64,000 bases of DNA from Sporomusaceae bacterium (GCA_018434355.1 JAHDPL010000014.1:1-64000), one strand, 5' to 3'; numbered from the stretch's first letter, positions 51,151-60,682 are shown. A program made the numbers and translations. Notes: generated by a model from the sequence alone, not told the origin.

Positions 51151-52479
51151 TTATATTCTGCCGCAGCTATCTTCTTTTTTATCCTGCAACACAAAATATT
51201 GGTGATCGCGTTGCCGCTTTGCTTTGATCAAGGCGTCTTTGCCACGTTCACGACAGACCAGGCAGGACTCCTGTTGAAGCACCACTGCGAAGGCAGATTT
51301 ATCGCCAGTGCGGCTGCCACTCGATTCCGTCGATATCGCCATATAACCGGGACAGTGCGGGCAGTAATGGATCGATTCCCGCTGATGCTCCATGATCTGG
51401 CTGTCATCATAGTAGATGTCCCGTTCACGTTTCCAAGAGTTGCCGGCTGCCGCCAGCGCCGAGCGGCGCAGTTGCTCGCGGTTCGCCCATTTGCCTTGCC
51501 AGTCGGCTATCAGTTTGCCAATGTAAGCCGTCGTGGCCGCCGATTGCACCGGCGCCCGGTCCAGATCGGGTTCCAGTACCCGACGATAGTCCAGTCCTGC
51601 CATCGCCAAGATAATCCCGACATTCACATACGGCAGTGCATCTTCGATGGAGTAACCGCCCTCCAGCACCGCGACATCGGCACGCAGTTTTTCGGCCAGG
51701 CGGGCATAGCCCTGCGCCGTCACTGCCATATTGGCCAGCGGATCGCTGTAGTGATTATCCTGTCCGGCGGAATTTACAATCAAATCCGGCTGAAAATCTG
51801 CCAGCATCGGCAGCACCAGTTCATCAAGCACGGCGTGTAAACCCTGGTCGGTTGTGCCCGGTGGCAGCGGGATATTGACCGTAGACATTAAAGCTGCCGG
51901 GCTACCGGCTTCATTGGGAAAACCGCTGCCCGGATATAATGTTCGCCCGTCCTGATGAAACGAAATGAACAAGGTATCCGGATCATGGTAATAAATATCC
52001 TGGGTTCCATCGCCATGATGCACATCGGTATCGACGATCGCCACCCGGCGCAAACCATACTTCCGCCTCAGCGATTCAATCATCACCGCTTCGATGTTGA
52101 CGGTGCAAAATCCCCGGGTCCCATGTACCACCCGCATCGCATGGTGGCCGGGCGGACGCACCAACGCAAAAGCCTTGGCCGTTTCACCACGCAGCACCGA
52201 TTCCGCCGCTGTGATCGCTCCACCGGCCGACACCCGGTGTGCATCGGTAATAAGCGATGCAATGTCAGGCACGCCGATGTGAACCCGTTCCAGATCGGCA
52301 ATTGATGCCAGGCGCGGCTTATATTCGCGAATCTGCGGCAAATCAAGCAAGCCTTCTTCCAACACTTGATCGCGGGTAAACAGCAGCCGCTCTTCCCGTT
52401 CGGGATGCGTCGGCGATATCGCCCAGTCAAACGCCGGAAAAAACACCAGTCCCAGTGGTTTTGCTTTTGCATTGCTCAC
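51151..52479 (-). CDS. histone deacetylase-like zinc amidohydrolase with extra C-terminal cysteine domain
   Basis: 442 residues. Catalytic features of class II/acetoin-type HDACs are present: RPPGHHAM near 110, [15 protein letters not shown] near 150 (metal ligands Asp, His), [13 protein letters not shown] near 241 and LEGGYS near 275. After about 370 the protein has an unusual tail with [10 protein letters not shown] and [10 protein letters not shown], a likely zinc site. It overlaps the HyuA-like gene by four bases. It probably removes an acyl group from a small molecule or protein; the substrate is unknown. Confidence 0.8.
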   Translation of the reverse strand: MSNAKAKPLGLVFFPAFDWAISPTHPEREERLLFTRDQVLEEGLLDLPQIREYKPRLASIADLERVHIGVPDIASLITDAHRVSAGGAITAAESVLRGETAKAFALVRPPGHHAMRVVHGTRGFCTVNIEAVMIESLRRKYGLRRVAIVDTDVHHGDGTQDIYYHDPDTLFISFHQDGRTLYPGSGFPNEAGSPAALMSTVNIPLPPGTTDQGLHAVLDELVLPMLADFQPDLIVNSAGQDNHYSDPLANMAVTAQGYARLAEKLRADVAVLEGGYSIEDALPYVNVGIILAMAGLDYRRVLEPDLDRAPVQSAATTAYIGKLIADWQGKWANREQLRRSALAAAGNSWKRERDIYYDDSQIMEHQRESIHYCPHCPGYMAISTESSGSRTGDKSAFAVVLQQESCLVCRERGKDALIKAKRQRDHQYFVLQDKKEDSCGRI

Positions 52480-54155
52480 GTCCCTGCACCTCCCGTTGCT
52501 GCCGCATCGATCAAGCCGGCGATAATCCCCGGCTTGATCTGTACGCCGACATGAACAATCTTGCCTACGGTACTGAATCCGCGCACCAAATTGAATTCTT
52601 CGCCAAACGTGGTTTCGATTTCATCCGCTGTTATCCCGGCTGCCGCGGCCATTTCCTGCAAATGCAGCGCCGCCTGTTTAACGGCCTGCTGGATCGAATA
52701 CCGTCGGTCATTCAGCGGCAGGCGCAAGCTGAGCTCAGGCACGGTATATTCTCCAGCCGCCGTATCAGCCCGTAGGCTGATATGCAGAGTCGGACGGGCC
52801 AGTGCCGCGCCGAGGGCATTGGCGACCATCGCCAAAGGCGGCACTTGCCATGCGAGTTTAAATTTTTCGGCTATTAGCGGCGTCAGGCCGGCCGCACCGC
52901 CGCCCACACCGATCAGCAATTCTGGTCGCAGCAATTCCGGCCGGACGATGTCTTCCACTTTATATACCGGCGCCGCCGCTTCGATCGCCAGCATTTCGCG
53001 CACTGCATTCGCCACGATTTCCGCCGCCTGGTCAATGATGACCTGCGCCGTTTCCTGTAAAGATTTCCCGGGAAATACTAGTCGCTGTATCGCCGCCTCG
53101 GCCAGTCCCCGGTCGCCAAAATCTGACAAACCGGCTACGATCAGTGCATCGGTCACTGTAGGTTCCGCGCCGCCGAGCGCCATCGCCGAACCCTTGCGCT
53201 CTGGTCCGATCAAAAGCCGATCGCCATCCCGGCGCAGCCAGCTGTCGCCGCCGAGCCCGATCGAATGCAGTCGGAAGGTGCGGACCGCCGTCAGATAGCC
53301 GTTGATGGCCGCCCCCTTGGCATCCATGAGCGGTGCGCCGCCTTTCCAGAGGGCAATATCGGTCGTGGTTCCGCCGATGTCGAGCGACACAGCAGGTTTC
53401 GCCGGCGGGCACAGCCCCATGACGCCCAGCACGCTGGCCGCCGGCCCGGTAAAGATCGACTCCACCGGCAGTTCACGCGCTTTCGCCAGCGGCAAAGTCC
53501 CACCGTCGGCTTTTAAAATCAGAATCGGAGCCTGAACACCGCGCTCCGCCAGTGCAGCGGCCGCCGCATCGGCAAAATCTTGAAACCGCTGCCAGACCGC
53601 CGCATTGTAATAGGCCGAATTGGTCCGGCGAATAAAGTTCAAATTGCCGGAAACCGTAGAGCCACAGGCGATATGTAGCGGCTGCATTGCGGCGGCAAGA
53701 ATGCCGGCAACCTTTTGCTCCTGGGCTGGATTGCGCACGGCAAATTTGCCGCTGACCGCAAACAGTTTTACGCCAGCCATTTTTTTGCAAGTCTGCTTCA
53801 CTTCATCTAAAGCTATTTCCTGTCGCTCCCGCCCGCGGTGATCGACATAGCCGGACAGCACCAACGGTTCCGCCGCCAATCGCCCCCGCCAGTCAGCGCC
53901 CGGCCCAGGCATGATAAACAACCCCACCGGGTCCAGCTTCCCTTGGACGATCGCATTGGTCACCAAAGTGGTCGATAACGCCACCCGCTCGATGCACTGC
54001 GTCTCGATACCCTGCAGGATTTCGTCCAGCGCAGTCAGGATGCTCGCCAGCACCTGGCCGTGCTCGGATGCGACCTTGATTTGCCGAATCACTTTGCCGG
54101 CATCGAGCAGTACCGCATCGGTATACGTGCCGCCAACATCAATTCCGACTAACAT
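52476..54155 (-). CDS. hydantoinase/oxoprolinase (HyuA-like) family protein
   Basis: 559 residues of the actin-fold ATPase family: VGIDVGGTYTDAVLLDAGKV, VALSTTLVTNAIVQGK, VSLDIGGTTTDIALW and GGGAAGLTPLIAEKF. The usual partner subunit HyuB is absent. It sits between a dehydratase activase, with which it shares 17 bases of overlap, and a deacetylase. ATP-dependent activation of an amide or thioester is possible. Confidence 0.8.
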   Translation of the reverse strand: MLVGIDVGGTYTDAVLLDAGKVIRQIKVASEHGQVLASILTALDEILQGIETQCIERVALSTTLVTNAIVQGKLDPVGLFIMPGPGADWRGRLAAEPLVLSGYVDHRGRERQEIALDEVKQTCKKMAGVKLFAVSGKFAVRNPAQEQKVAGILAAAMQPLHIACGSTVSGNLNFIRRTNSAYYNAAVWQRFQDFADAAAAALAERGVQAPILILKADGGTLPLAKARELPVESIFTGPAASVLGVMGLCPPAKPAVSLDIGGTTTDIALWKGGAPLMDAKGAAINGYLTAVRTFRLHSIGLGGDSWLRRDGDRLLIGPERKGSAMALGGAEPTVTDALIVAGLSDFGDRGLAEAAIQRLVFPGKSLQETAQVIIDQAAEIVANAVREMLAIEAAAPVYKVEDIVRPELLRPELLIGVGGGAAGLTPLIAEKFKLAWQVPPLAMVANALGAALARPTLHISLRADTAAGEYTVPELSLRLPLNDRRYSIQQAVKQAALHLQEMAAAAGITADEIETTFGEEFNLVRGFSTVGKIVHVGVQIKPGIIAGLIDAAATGGAGT

Positions 54156-54927
54156 TTTGGTCGTTTCCTTTCATCGCCTGAATCGCACAACCGATCGCGC
54201 CGTTGATTTGCGGCTGCGGCGGCACCACGACCTCGCTACCGGTTTCCTCGCGAACCCAGTGGGCCACGGCCGGTCCCAGCGCCACCCCGCCGGTAAATAC
54301 CACGGTCTTGCTCGCCAGAGCCAGCAGCATCGGCTTGATGCGGCGGAAAATTGAGTAGTTGACCCCGGCGGCCAGCTCCGCCACCGGCACTCCTTCCACG
54401 ATCCGACCGATCAATTCCGACTCGCCGAAAATCGCACAAGTGGCTGACAAATCAATTGGATTCAGATAGTGTTGGCTCATTTCATCGAGTGATATCCCCA
54501 GCACTGTCGCCATGTTTTCCAGATAACGCCCGGTACTGGCTGCACATTTGTCGTTAAGTTGAAAATCATCCATGCGACCGCCGCGCACCCGGATCACCTT
54601 GCTATCCTGCCCGCCCAGGTCTAGTAGCGTAAAATCAGTCAGTCCGGTCTGCCATAGCGCGCCAATCGTATGCGCCTTCAATTCGGAAATGATTTCCGCA
54701 CCGACGATGTTCAATGAATTTCGCCCATAACCGGTCACCGTCAATACCGAAGGCAACTGTGAAATCAGCGCGTCAAAATTGACGGCAAACCCATCGGCGG
54801 TATGCGCGCCGCACTGTTTATAAAAATGAGCGGTTTCCACCACTTTTTGTTCCGTAATCGCCGTTCCGTCAAATACGACAATCTTGACAGCCCGACTGCC
54901 GAGATCCATCCCGCAAAACACCGGCAT
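54139..54927 (-). CDS. 2-hydroxyacyl-CoA dehydratase activase (BadF/HgdC family)
   Basis: 262 residues. FCGMDLGSRAVKIVVFDG and LLDLGGQDSKVIRV are the actin-fold phosphate-binding loops. The cysteines of CAASTGRYLENMA and SATCAIFGESE hold the [4Fe-4S] cluster between two subunits. It drives low-potential electron transfer with ATP hydrolysis into the dehydratase-like partner encoded three bases upstream. Confidence 0.9.
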   Translation of the reverse strand: MPVFCGMDLGSRAVKIVVFDGTAITEQKVVETAHFYKQCGAHTADGFAVNFDALISQLPSVLTVTGYGRNSLNIVGAEIISELKAHTIGALWQTGLTDFTLLDLGGQDSKVIRVRGGRMDDFQLNDKCAASTGRYLENMATVLGISLDEMSQHYLNPIDLSATCAIFGESELIGRIVEGVPVAELAAGVNYSIFRRIKPMLLALASKTVVFTGGVALGPAVAHWVREETGSEVVVPPQPQINGAIGCAIQAMKGNDQNVSRN

Positions 54928-54930
54928 CCC

Positions 54931-55908
54931 TCACTTCAACATTTCGATAAACCCGTCGAGCCGCAGACGTGTCCGGGCATCCAGACAGCCCGGCTTGTCG
55001 CCTTCGATCGTCAGGATCGGCAAATTTAGCTTTTTGCGCACGATCATATCTTCGATCTGCCGGTAGCAAAAACTCTGCACATAATGAATCACGCCGTCAA
55101 GCTGGCGACGCGCCGCTTCGGCCAGAATGTCTTCAATCCGGTAGAAAATTCCGTGCGGATAGGTATAGCGGCGATACTGTTCAATGATGTCCGCTTCGTC
55201 ATACGGCATCGCAAACTGACGCTGCACTTCATTAAATACGACCCGCGCCCCCATCGACTCGACGTGATCATACAGGTCGGGGAAAATCGGCGGCACTCCA
55301 ATATAACCCAGACGCAATTTTTGTTTGCGCGGCGGCGCAACGATCGCAGTCGCCAGAAACTCATCCAGTTCCCGTTCAAACTTCTCCACGTCACTGTTGA
55401 AATCACTGCAGCAGATTTGCCACAGATGATTGTCTGTGCCACCGACCCTGTTTTCAGCCCAGGTCAGCCGGTCCACCTCGGCGACTTTGCGCCGGATCCG
55501 GTCCAGCTCCGCCTTGACTTCCAGCACCCGGTCCCAGCTGGCCTCCAGCGCACTGGCCATCTTTTGCATCTGCAGCCGCAGCATGTCGACATCGCGGTCA
55601 AACGGATAGGCAAAAGGAATGATTTCTACACCGGCCATCTGCCAGGTTTCCATCAGGGCATGGGTGTTGCTGCAATCACCCTGGGTCACCGCCACCACCG
55701 CATCGACGCAGTCGGTATCGACCACCGTCGAATACAGCCCCTTGATCCAGCCGCAGATATTGCGGGGATAGCCTGCGTCTTCGGCCGCTTCCACCCGCCG
55801 CACCGGGTCTGCTCCGGTAATAAATATGTTATTCAAATCCACCGGCACATGGCCGCCAGCCAGGATAATCTCGACCGGCACCGTGGTCGTCATGCCAATC
55901 CGCGCCAA
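54931..55908 (-). CDS. 2-hydroxyacyl-CoA dehydratase D-component-like / double-cubane-type protein
   Basis: About 325 residues. The start is uncertain: TTG 55908 lies seven bases after AAGGAG, an in-frame GTG is closer and ATG 55893 farther. AGGHVPVDLNNIF, YPRNICGWIKGLYS, VAVTQGDCSNTHAL and HYVQSFCYRQIEDM give the cysteines expected for cluster binding. Only one subunit is encoded, unlike HgdAB; a single subunit plus activase fits double-cubane cluster proteins (YjiM/YjiL type). First gene of the operon. Confidence 0.8.
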   Translation of the reverse strand: MARIGMTTTVPVEIILAGGHVPVDLNNIFITGADPVRRVEAAEDAGYPRNICGWIKGLYSTVVDTDCVDAVVAVTQGDCSNTHALMETWQMAGVEIIPFAYPFDRDVDMLRLQMQKMASALEASWDRVLEVKAELDRIRRKVAEVDRLTWAENRVGGTDNHLWQICCSDFNSDVEKFERELDEFLATAIVAPPRKQKLRLGYIGVPPIFPDLYDHVESMGARVVFNEVQRQFAMPYDEADIIEQYRRYTYPHGIFYRIEDILAEAARRQLDGVIHYVQSFCYRQIEDMIVRKKLNLPILTIEGDKPGCLDARTRLRLDGFIEMLK

Positions 55909-55966
55909 AGGTTCCACTCCTTACTGCAATTCTGTTTCCATCATACTATGGAGCAGGGCGAAAAAA

Positions 55967-55986
55967 AAGAGGGGCTAGCCCCTCTT
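55967..55986 (-). terminator. terminator after the CofE-like gene
   Basis: AAGAGGGGCTAGCCCCTCTT is a perfect palindrome that contains the stop codon; on the minus strand it is followed by eight Ts. It separates the CofE-like transcript from the dehydratase operon. A TATGAT box at 55940-55945 may belong to the promoter of that operon. Confidence 0.85.
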
Positions 55987-56646
55987 GGCGGCAGCAGCCG
56001 CATAGTTCTTGATGATTACGATCGGCGTCTGTTGGTTGGCATTGCCAAACGGATTGTGAATCAGAATCCGGGAAAGTTCGGCAGGTTGCAATCCTTCGGT
56101 CACGCCGAGCACCGCCGCCCGTTTCAGGTCATTGACATCGGCCACCGCCGCACCGTAACAACCGAGCCGCGCTTTGATCGCTTCCGCCACTTTTACCGGA
56201 TCTTTGGGCCCAAATACCAGCATCTTGTCAAACGGCGGCATCGTCCCTGTCACATCGTCGATCAGCGCCGCCTGTTCACCGGCTAGGCGATAGAACACGC
56301 CCGATTTGCCGAACACCTTGGCAATGCCGCCGACAATGAACGCAAACAGCACCCGCAGCGCACCGCCTTCGTCAATCGTCGCCTGCATGCCGCAAGCGCT
56401 GGAGCAGCTGGAATCGCGATGGACAAAGCGAGCCAGCACATGGGCCAGAATACTGGGGCTCATCTCTTCCGGCCGCCGGTAGCGCCCCTGGGTGATCGCC
56501 ACCACGCTTTCCGCCACTGAAACCACATCATCCGGCCCCATATCCGGGCCGGCATATTTTTCAATCACATCGACAATATTGTCCCGTTTGGTGACAATAT
56601 GGGTTTTTACCGGAACCAGTTCCACTCTTGCTTCTTCCACTGCCAT
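55975..56646 (-). CDS. CofE-like (F420-0:L-glutamate ligase family) protein
   Basis: 223 residues from ATG 56646 (TAGGAGGC upstream). VKTHIVTKRDNIVDVIEKYAGPDMGPDDVVSVAESVVAITQGR matches the N-terminus of the F420_ligase family; GDxSxx-like RDSSCSSACGMQAT and the IHNPFGNANQQTPIVII end fit too. No other F420 gene is visible, and Firmicutes generally lack F420, so the true amide-forming substrate is unknown. Confidence 0.75.
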   Translation of the reverse strand: MAVEEARVELVPVKTHIVTKRDNIVDVIEKYAGPDMGPDDVVSVAESVVAITQGRYRRPEEMSPSILAHVLARFVHRDSSCSSACGMQATIDEGGALRVLFAFIVGGIAKVFGKSGVFYRLAGEQAALIDDVTGTMPPFDKMLVFGPKDPVKVAEAIKARLGCYGAAVADVNDLKRAAVLGVTEGLQPAELSRILIHNPFGNANQQTPIVIIKNYAAAAAKRG

Positions 56647-56651
56647 GCCTC

Positions 56652-57197
56652 CTACTTCTGCCCTCTGCCATTTTGCATCGCGGCGTGAAACTCTTCCATC
56701 GGCAGTTCCAGCATCGTCTTGGACAAATACCACTCGGCGCGGGCCACAACTTGATAAACGATATTCAACGGCAGATCAACAATCTGGTCCATTGCCTGGC
56801 GAATATCGCCGCCCTCACTATGGAATCGCAACTTGATTACCGCTATGTCATGCTCCAGCTTTTCATTGGGGAACAGTGTCGCTTCCCAATAACCATCACT
56901 GCGGGGACACGAGGCCACCGTCACTTTGGTCGTCAACTCCGCCGCCGAAAACTGCTCTTTCGGGATCCAAGGACGGACAAACACATCCATCAGCGTCCCC
57001 TGCTGCGAACCGCGATTACGAAAGGGAACGTTGAACGTAAACACCATTTCATCGGCGGTTTCCTTTTCCAACTCTAATCGCGAGCGATTGGCCGTATCAA
57101 AGACGAAATCCGCATCACCCTGTCGCCAGATATACAAAGCCAGCGCCAGGAACACCAGTCCCAGAAACGCCAAAAAATAACCTGCGTAAACCAACAC
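56652..57197 (-). CDS. membrane-anchored hypothetical protein
   Basis: 181 residues from GTG 57197. One N-terminal helix (LVYAGYFLAFLGLVFLALALYIW) is followed by a soluble beta-rich domain (FVFDTANRSRLELEKETADEMVFTFNVPFRNRGSQQGTLMDVFVRP). No family recognised. It starts on the thioesterase stop and ends five bases before the CofE-like start, so the three genes are one transcript. Confidence 0.6.
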   Translation of the reverse strand: MLVYAGYFLAFLGLVFLALALYIWRQGDADFVFDTANRSRLELEKETADEMVFTFNVPFRNRGSQQGTLMDVFVRPWIPKEQFSAAELTTKVTVASCPRSDGYWEATLFPNEKLEHDIAVIKLRFHSEGGDIRQAMDQIVDLPLNIVYQVVARAEWYLSKTMLELPMEEFHAAMQNGRGQK

Positions 57198-57619
57198 TAT
57201 GCCAACCCTCCATCTTTCGCCTGTCGTAAGGCTTGAATCCTGTCGCAGTAAAGTTGCGGCAAGCGGGAAATTTTTCCGTTCGTTCCGGTAAAAACATTCT
57301 GCGTCTTGCCTTCAGCTAACAGAACATCATCTGCATCCCGCAAAACCCGGTAGGCAAAACAAAGCTTAGCGCGGGAAAAGTCGACCAGCTCAGCTTCCAC
57401 GCGGACGATCTCGTCAAAATAAGCCGACTGGATATATTTGCACTGGACGTCCGTAATCGGAAACAGGATTCCGGCGGCGATCAGCTCCGGCAACATGACA
57501 TTGGCTCGGCGCAAATACTCCACCCTCGCCATTTCAAACCAGCGCAAATAATTTGAATGATGCACGACTCCCATCAGGTCGGTTTCGACAAATCTAACCC
57601 GGTCTTTGATTGCGATCAT
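57197..57619 (-). CDS. acyl-CoA thioesterase (4-hydroxybenzoyl-CoA thioesterase/YbgC type)
   Basis: 140 residues: RVRFVETDLMGVVHHSNYLRWFEMARVEYLR with the catalytic Asp in ETDLMGVVHH, and SAYFDEIVRVEAELVDFSRAKLCFAYRVL, a hot-dog fold. It hydrolyses acyl-CoA; the natural acyl group is unknown. Confidence 0.88.
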   Translation of the reverse strand: MIAIKDRVRFVETDLMGVVHHSNYLRWFEMARVEYLRRANVMLPELIAAGILFPITDVQCKYIQSAYFDEIVRVEAELVDFSRAKLCFAYRVLRDADDVLLAEGKTQNVFTGTNGKISRLPQLYCDRIQALRQAKDGGLA

Positions 57620-57623
57620 TTTG

Positions 57624-58046
57624 TCAACCTTTCATTCCGGTGATAATTTCTGCAATCCTGGCGCTGGCATCACGAATGTTAGCCACCAGCGGTCGATTCT
57701 CCATTCCGACAATCTCAAAATGACCCTGGTTTACCGGCACCAGGACTTTGCGAGCTGCGGAAGCCGCCACTGCTTCAGCCATAGCGGAAGTTATTTCGCC
57801 CATCAACGCATTGGGAATAACGATACCGATTGGTCCGGCGATTATATCGGCGCTACGAGACATCACTTTTATCGCATTTTCACCAGTTGCACCACGTGAA
57901 GCGCCTGCCTTGACCATCGCCTGTGTCGCCCAGGCATTAGCCCCCACGCAGATTACTTCGACCCCGGCGGCAACCTGTCCGGACAACTGCGATACCAACT
58001 GGGCGCCGATTCCGCCACCCATGCCGTCAATGACCAACACCAGCAT
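57624..58046 (-). CDS. DUF3842 family protein
   Basis: 140 residues: LVLVIDGMGGGIGAQLV at the start is a Rossmann-like nucleotide-binding loop, then VICVGANAWATQAMVKAGASRGATGENAI and GPIGIVIPNALMGEIT. Family of unknown function common in anaerobic Firmicutes. RBS AAGGGGGAAC precedes the ATG. Confidence 0.85.
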   Translation of the reverse strand: MLVLVIDGMGGGIGAQLVSQLSGQVAAGVEVICVGANAWATQAMVKAGASRGATGENAIKVMSRSADIIAGPIGIVIPNALMGEITSAMAEAVAASAARKVLVPVNQGHFEIVGMENRPLVANIRDASARIAEIITGMKG

Positions 58047-58127
58047 GTCTGTTCCCCCTTGGCCCGATTAGGCGCTTTTCGTGACAGAAATGTAAAAAAA
58101 GCACGCTTGCGCATGCAGTAGTAACAT

Positions 58128-58202
<75 letters not shown>

Positions 58203-58228
58203 ATGAAGTTGTTTGGATGCCGGGTGTA

Positions 58229-58257
58229 ATTATAGCATACGAAATCAGCCCTGTCCA
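58229..58257 (-). promoter_or_regulatory. promoter of tRNA-Arg(CCG)
   Basis: On the minus strand TGGACA, 17 bases, TATAAT with an extended TGC before the -10, 26 bases upstream of the tRNA. Confidence 0.8.
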
Positions 58258-58276
58258 CCACCGTTTCGCAACTTCA

Positions 58277-58285
58277 TGTTATAAT
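58277..58285 (+). promoter_or_regulatory. extended -10 box of the MFS gene
   Basis: TGTTATAAT (TG-N-TATAAT) about 70 bases before the likely start; no clear -35. Confidence 0.5.
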
Positions 58286-58355
58286 GAAGCATCGCTTTTT
58301 TCCTGACAGCTATGCTACCAATTGTGAAATATCATTTGTGGAGGATTCATTAATC

Positions 58356-59540
58356 TTGTTGAAACTTAAACCGGATTGGATGCCTAAACCACTGCTCCTG
58401 CTTGCCCTCAGCCATATGGTGACCGACCTTAGCCAAGGGGCACTGCCAATGCTGCTTCCGTCACTTAAGACAGCGCTCAATCTCTCCTATACCCAAATTG
58501 GCCTTCTCGTACTTATTCAAAATGTCACTTCTTCAGTGATTCAGCCAATATTCGGCGCAGTGACCGATAAAATGTCATTGCCTTGGCTGTTACCGGTCAG
58601 CGTATTTTTATCCGGCCTTGGCATGGCCGTTACGGGATTCATGCCATCGTATAACGCATTGCTTTTTGCAGTTGTTCTCGGTGGCCTCGGTGTGGCCGGG
58701 TTTCATCCCCAAGCTTCCAAATCTGCCCACTTTGTCAGTCCGGAAGCAATCCGCGGTCGCAGCATGGGAGTGTTTTCCGTCGGCGGCAACCTTGGCATGG
58801 CCCTCGGTGCTGGGTTTATGATGCTGCTGATGACAGCGGACGGCGGCCTGCATAATACAATCTGGTTCCTTGTTCCGGGTTCGGTCACCGCCATCCTGCT
58901 CTGGCGCAACTTGGGAAATGTCTCCCCCTCGTCGTTTCGCCGCGTTGGCGAAGTTAAATCGACAATCCGGCGAGCTATCAACGGAAAAATGCTTCTATTA
59001 TTGCTGACCTTTATCTTCTTCCGTTCGACTCTGCATGCCGGCCTGTCAACCTACATTCCCCTCTATTATGTCCATTATCTAAATGGCAGCCCAGTTTACG
59101 CCGGATACATGCTTTCATTGTTCCTCGGCGGCGGTGTGTTCGGAACGTTTTTCGGCGCAACCCTTTCGGACAAATTGGGCCGCAAAACCATCATCGCCGG
59201 GTCAATGCTTGTCGTATTGCCGATGGTTGCTGCCCTGCCCTATACCAGCGGACTAGTCACGATGATCCTGCTAACTGTTATCGGGTTCTTCCTGATTTCT
59301 TCATTTGCGACCACCTTGGTGCTGGCCCAAGAGATGATGCCTGGCTATGAAGGAATGGCTTCCGGACTGACCATCGGCTTCACGATCGGCCTCGGCGGGC
59401 TCGGTGTGACCATTCTCGGCTACATTGCCGACCTTTACGGCATTCCGACCATTTTCAGCGTGCTAGCATTCTTGCCGATTATCGGACTGCTGCTCGCATT
59501 GCCATTACCAGGTCGTCTATTTCAAAGCGACCATCGCTGA
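58356..59540 (+). CDS. MFS transporter, fosmidomycin-resistance (Fsr) type
   Basis: About 394 residues if read from TTG 58356 after GTGGAGG; the longer frame begins 72 bases earlier without a ribosome site. Twelve hydrophobic segments; LSHMVTDLSQGALPMLLPSLK, GAVTDKMSLPWLLPVSVFLSG and GLGVAGFHPQASKSAHFVS are the Fsr family signature. It should export small hydrophilic compounds by proton antiport. Confidence 0.85.
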   Translation: MLKLKPDWMPKPLLLLALSHMVTDLSQGALPMLLPSLKTALNLSYTQIGLLVLIQNVTSSVIQPIFGAVTDKMSLPWLLPVSVFLSGLGMAVTGFMPSYNALLFAVVLGGLGVAGFHPQASKSAHFVSPEAIRGRSMGVFSVGGNLGMALGAGFMMLLMTADGGLHNTIWFLVPGSVTAILLWRNLGNVSPSSFRRVGEVKSTIRRAINGKMLLLLLTFIFFRSTLHAGLSTYIPLYYVHYLNGSPVYAGYMLSLFLGGGVFGTFFGATLSDKLGRKTIIAGSMLVVLPMVAALPYTSGLVTMILLTVIGFFLISSFATTLVLAQEMMPGYEGMASGLTIGFTIGLGGLGVTILGYIADLYGIPTIFSVLAFLPIIGLLLALPLPGRLFQSDHR

Positions 59541-60542
59541 TCAGTAGCCAGCGGCTCTCCTTTGTAACTCGCTTAACCGGTCACGATGCCCGATGACTAA
59601 TAGTACATCGCCTACTTCGATGGTTTCTGCCGCTGCAATATGCGTCATCAAATTGCCTTGCCGATGAATCCCAACGATTAACGAATCGTATTGTTCCTTG
59701 ATGCCGCAAACCGCCAGACTGGTACCCACCAGTGACGAAGACGGCGAAACACGGATTTCTGCAATATCTAAATGCAGCTCCTCATTATAAAAGACATTGT
59801 CCATCAAATCGACAATCGCCGGTTTGGTCATTGCGGTCGCCATCTGGCGGCCGCCCATTATTTCCGGCGAAATTACGTTTGTTGCACCGCTGCGTTTCAA
59901 TTTTTCAATTGCTTCGGCTCGGTTAGCTCTTGCAACAATCGAGAAAGCCGGGTCCGGATTCAGATTGCGTGCGGTTAGCGTCACATATACATTCTCCGCA
60001 TCATGCGAAATCGTCGTGATAATCCCACGCGCCTTTCGCACACCAGCCTGCAGCAAAATCGAATCCAAAGTCGCGTCTCCCTGGATCGCCAAGAGTCCCC
60101 GATCCACCAAGCTCTGCCAAATCGTTGCATCCTGATCGATCACGACAAATGGTTCTTTGTCCTGTAGCAACCGCTCCATCACCACGTTGCCGACCCGGCC
60201 GGCGCCACAAACAATAATATGTCCAGACAGATTTTCAATTCGCCTTTGCATGCCTCTCCTCCCCAGTACATCTCGCAATTTCCCTTCCAGGACGACCTGA
60301 AATACCGAAGTAAAAACATAAAACGCACTACCCACGCCAAACAGAATCAAAACTATTGTAAACAGACGACCGGCATCGGATTTTGCCACCACATCGCCGT
60401 ATCCGACGGTAGAAACAGTAGTTACCGTTAGATAGAGCGCATCTAGTAATGGAAGTCGCTCTAGCACCATATACCCTGCCGTCCCCAGCAGCAGTAAACT
60501 GCCAAAAACACTGATGGCTAGCGCCAGATTTTTCGAAGCCAG
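59541..60542 (-). CDS. potassium channel family protein with TrkA-N domain
   Basis: The pore signature TVSTVGYGDV near 40 is followed by helix TM2, then RCK/TrkA-N (HIIVCGAGRVGNVVMERLL, IDQDA, GDATLD) and TrkA-C. The first canonical start (ATG 60470) would omit TM1. The in-frame sequence upstream encodes exactly that helix (ISVFGSLLLLGTAGY) and has no ATG/GTG/TTG before a stop. CTG 60542, nine bases after AGGG, is the best start. Gates K+ by NAD(H)- or nucleotide-binding. Confidence 0.75.
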   Translation of the reverse strand: MASKNLALAISVFGSLLLLGTAGYMVLERLPLLDALYLTVTTVSTVGYGDVVAKSDAGRLFTIVLILFGVGSAFYVFTSVFQVVLEGKLRDVLGRRGMQRRIENLSGHIIVCGAGRVGNVVMERLLQDKEPFVVIDQDATIWQSLVDRGLLAIQGDATLDSILLQAGVRKARGIITTISHDAENVYVTLTARNLNPDPAFSIVARANRAEAIEKLKRSGATNVISPEIMGGRQMATAMTKPAIVDLMDNVFYNEELHLDIAEIRVSPSSSLVGTSLAVCGIKEQYDSLIVGIHRQGNLMTHIAAAETIEVGDVLLVIGHRDRLSELQRRAAGY

Positions 60543-60682
60543 TTTCGCTCACCCTTCCCTCACTCATTCGAAAAAGCTACTCTCTTACATAAAGGATTCT
60601 GCCTTCGGCTGTCAAATTAACTATAGATAGTAGCCAAACTGGCGGACAGCACTTAGCAAAAATAACAAGGAGGCGTTTAACG

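Noticed and set aside
60328-60567. Alternative gene in the region of the K+ channel start
   Set aside because: Low-complexity frame of unlikely composition; the channel reading frame has the expected TM1 and pore.
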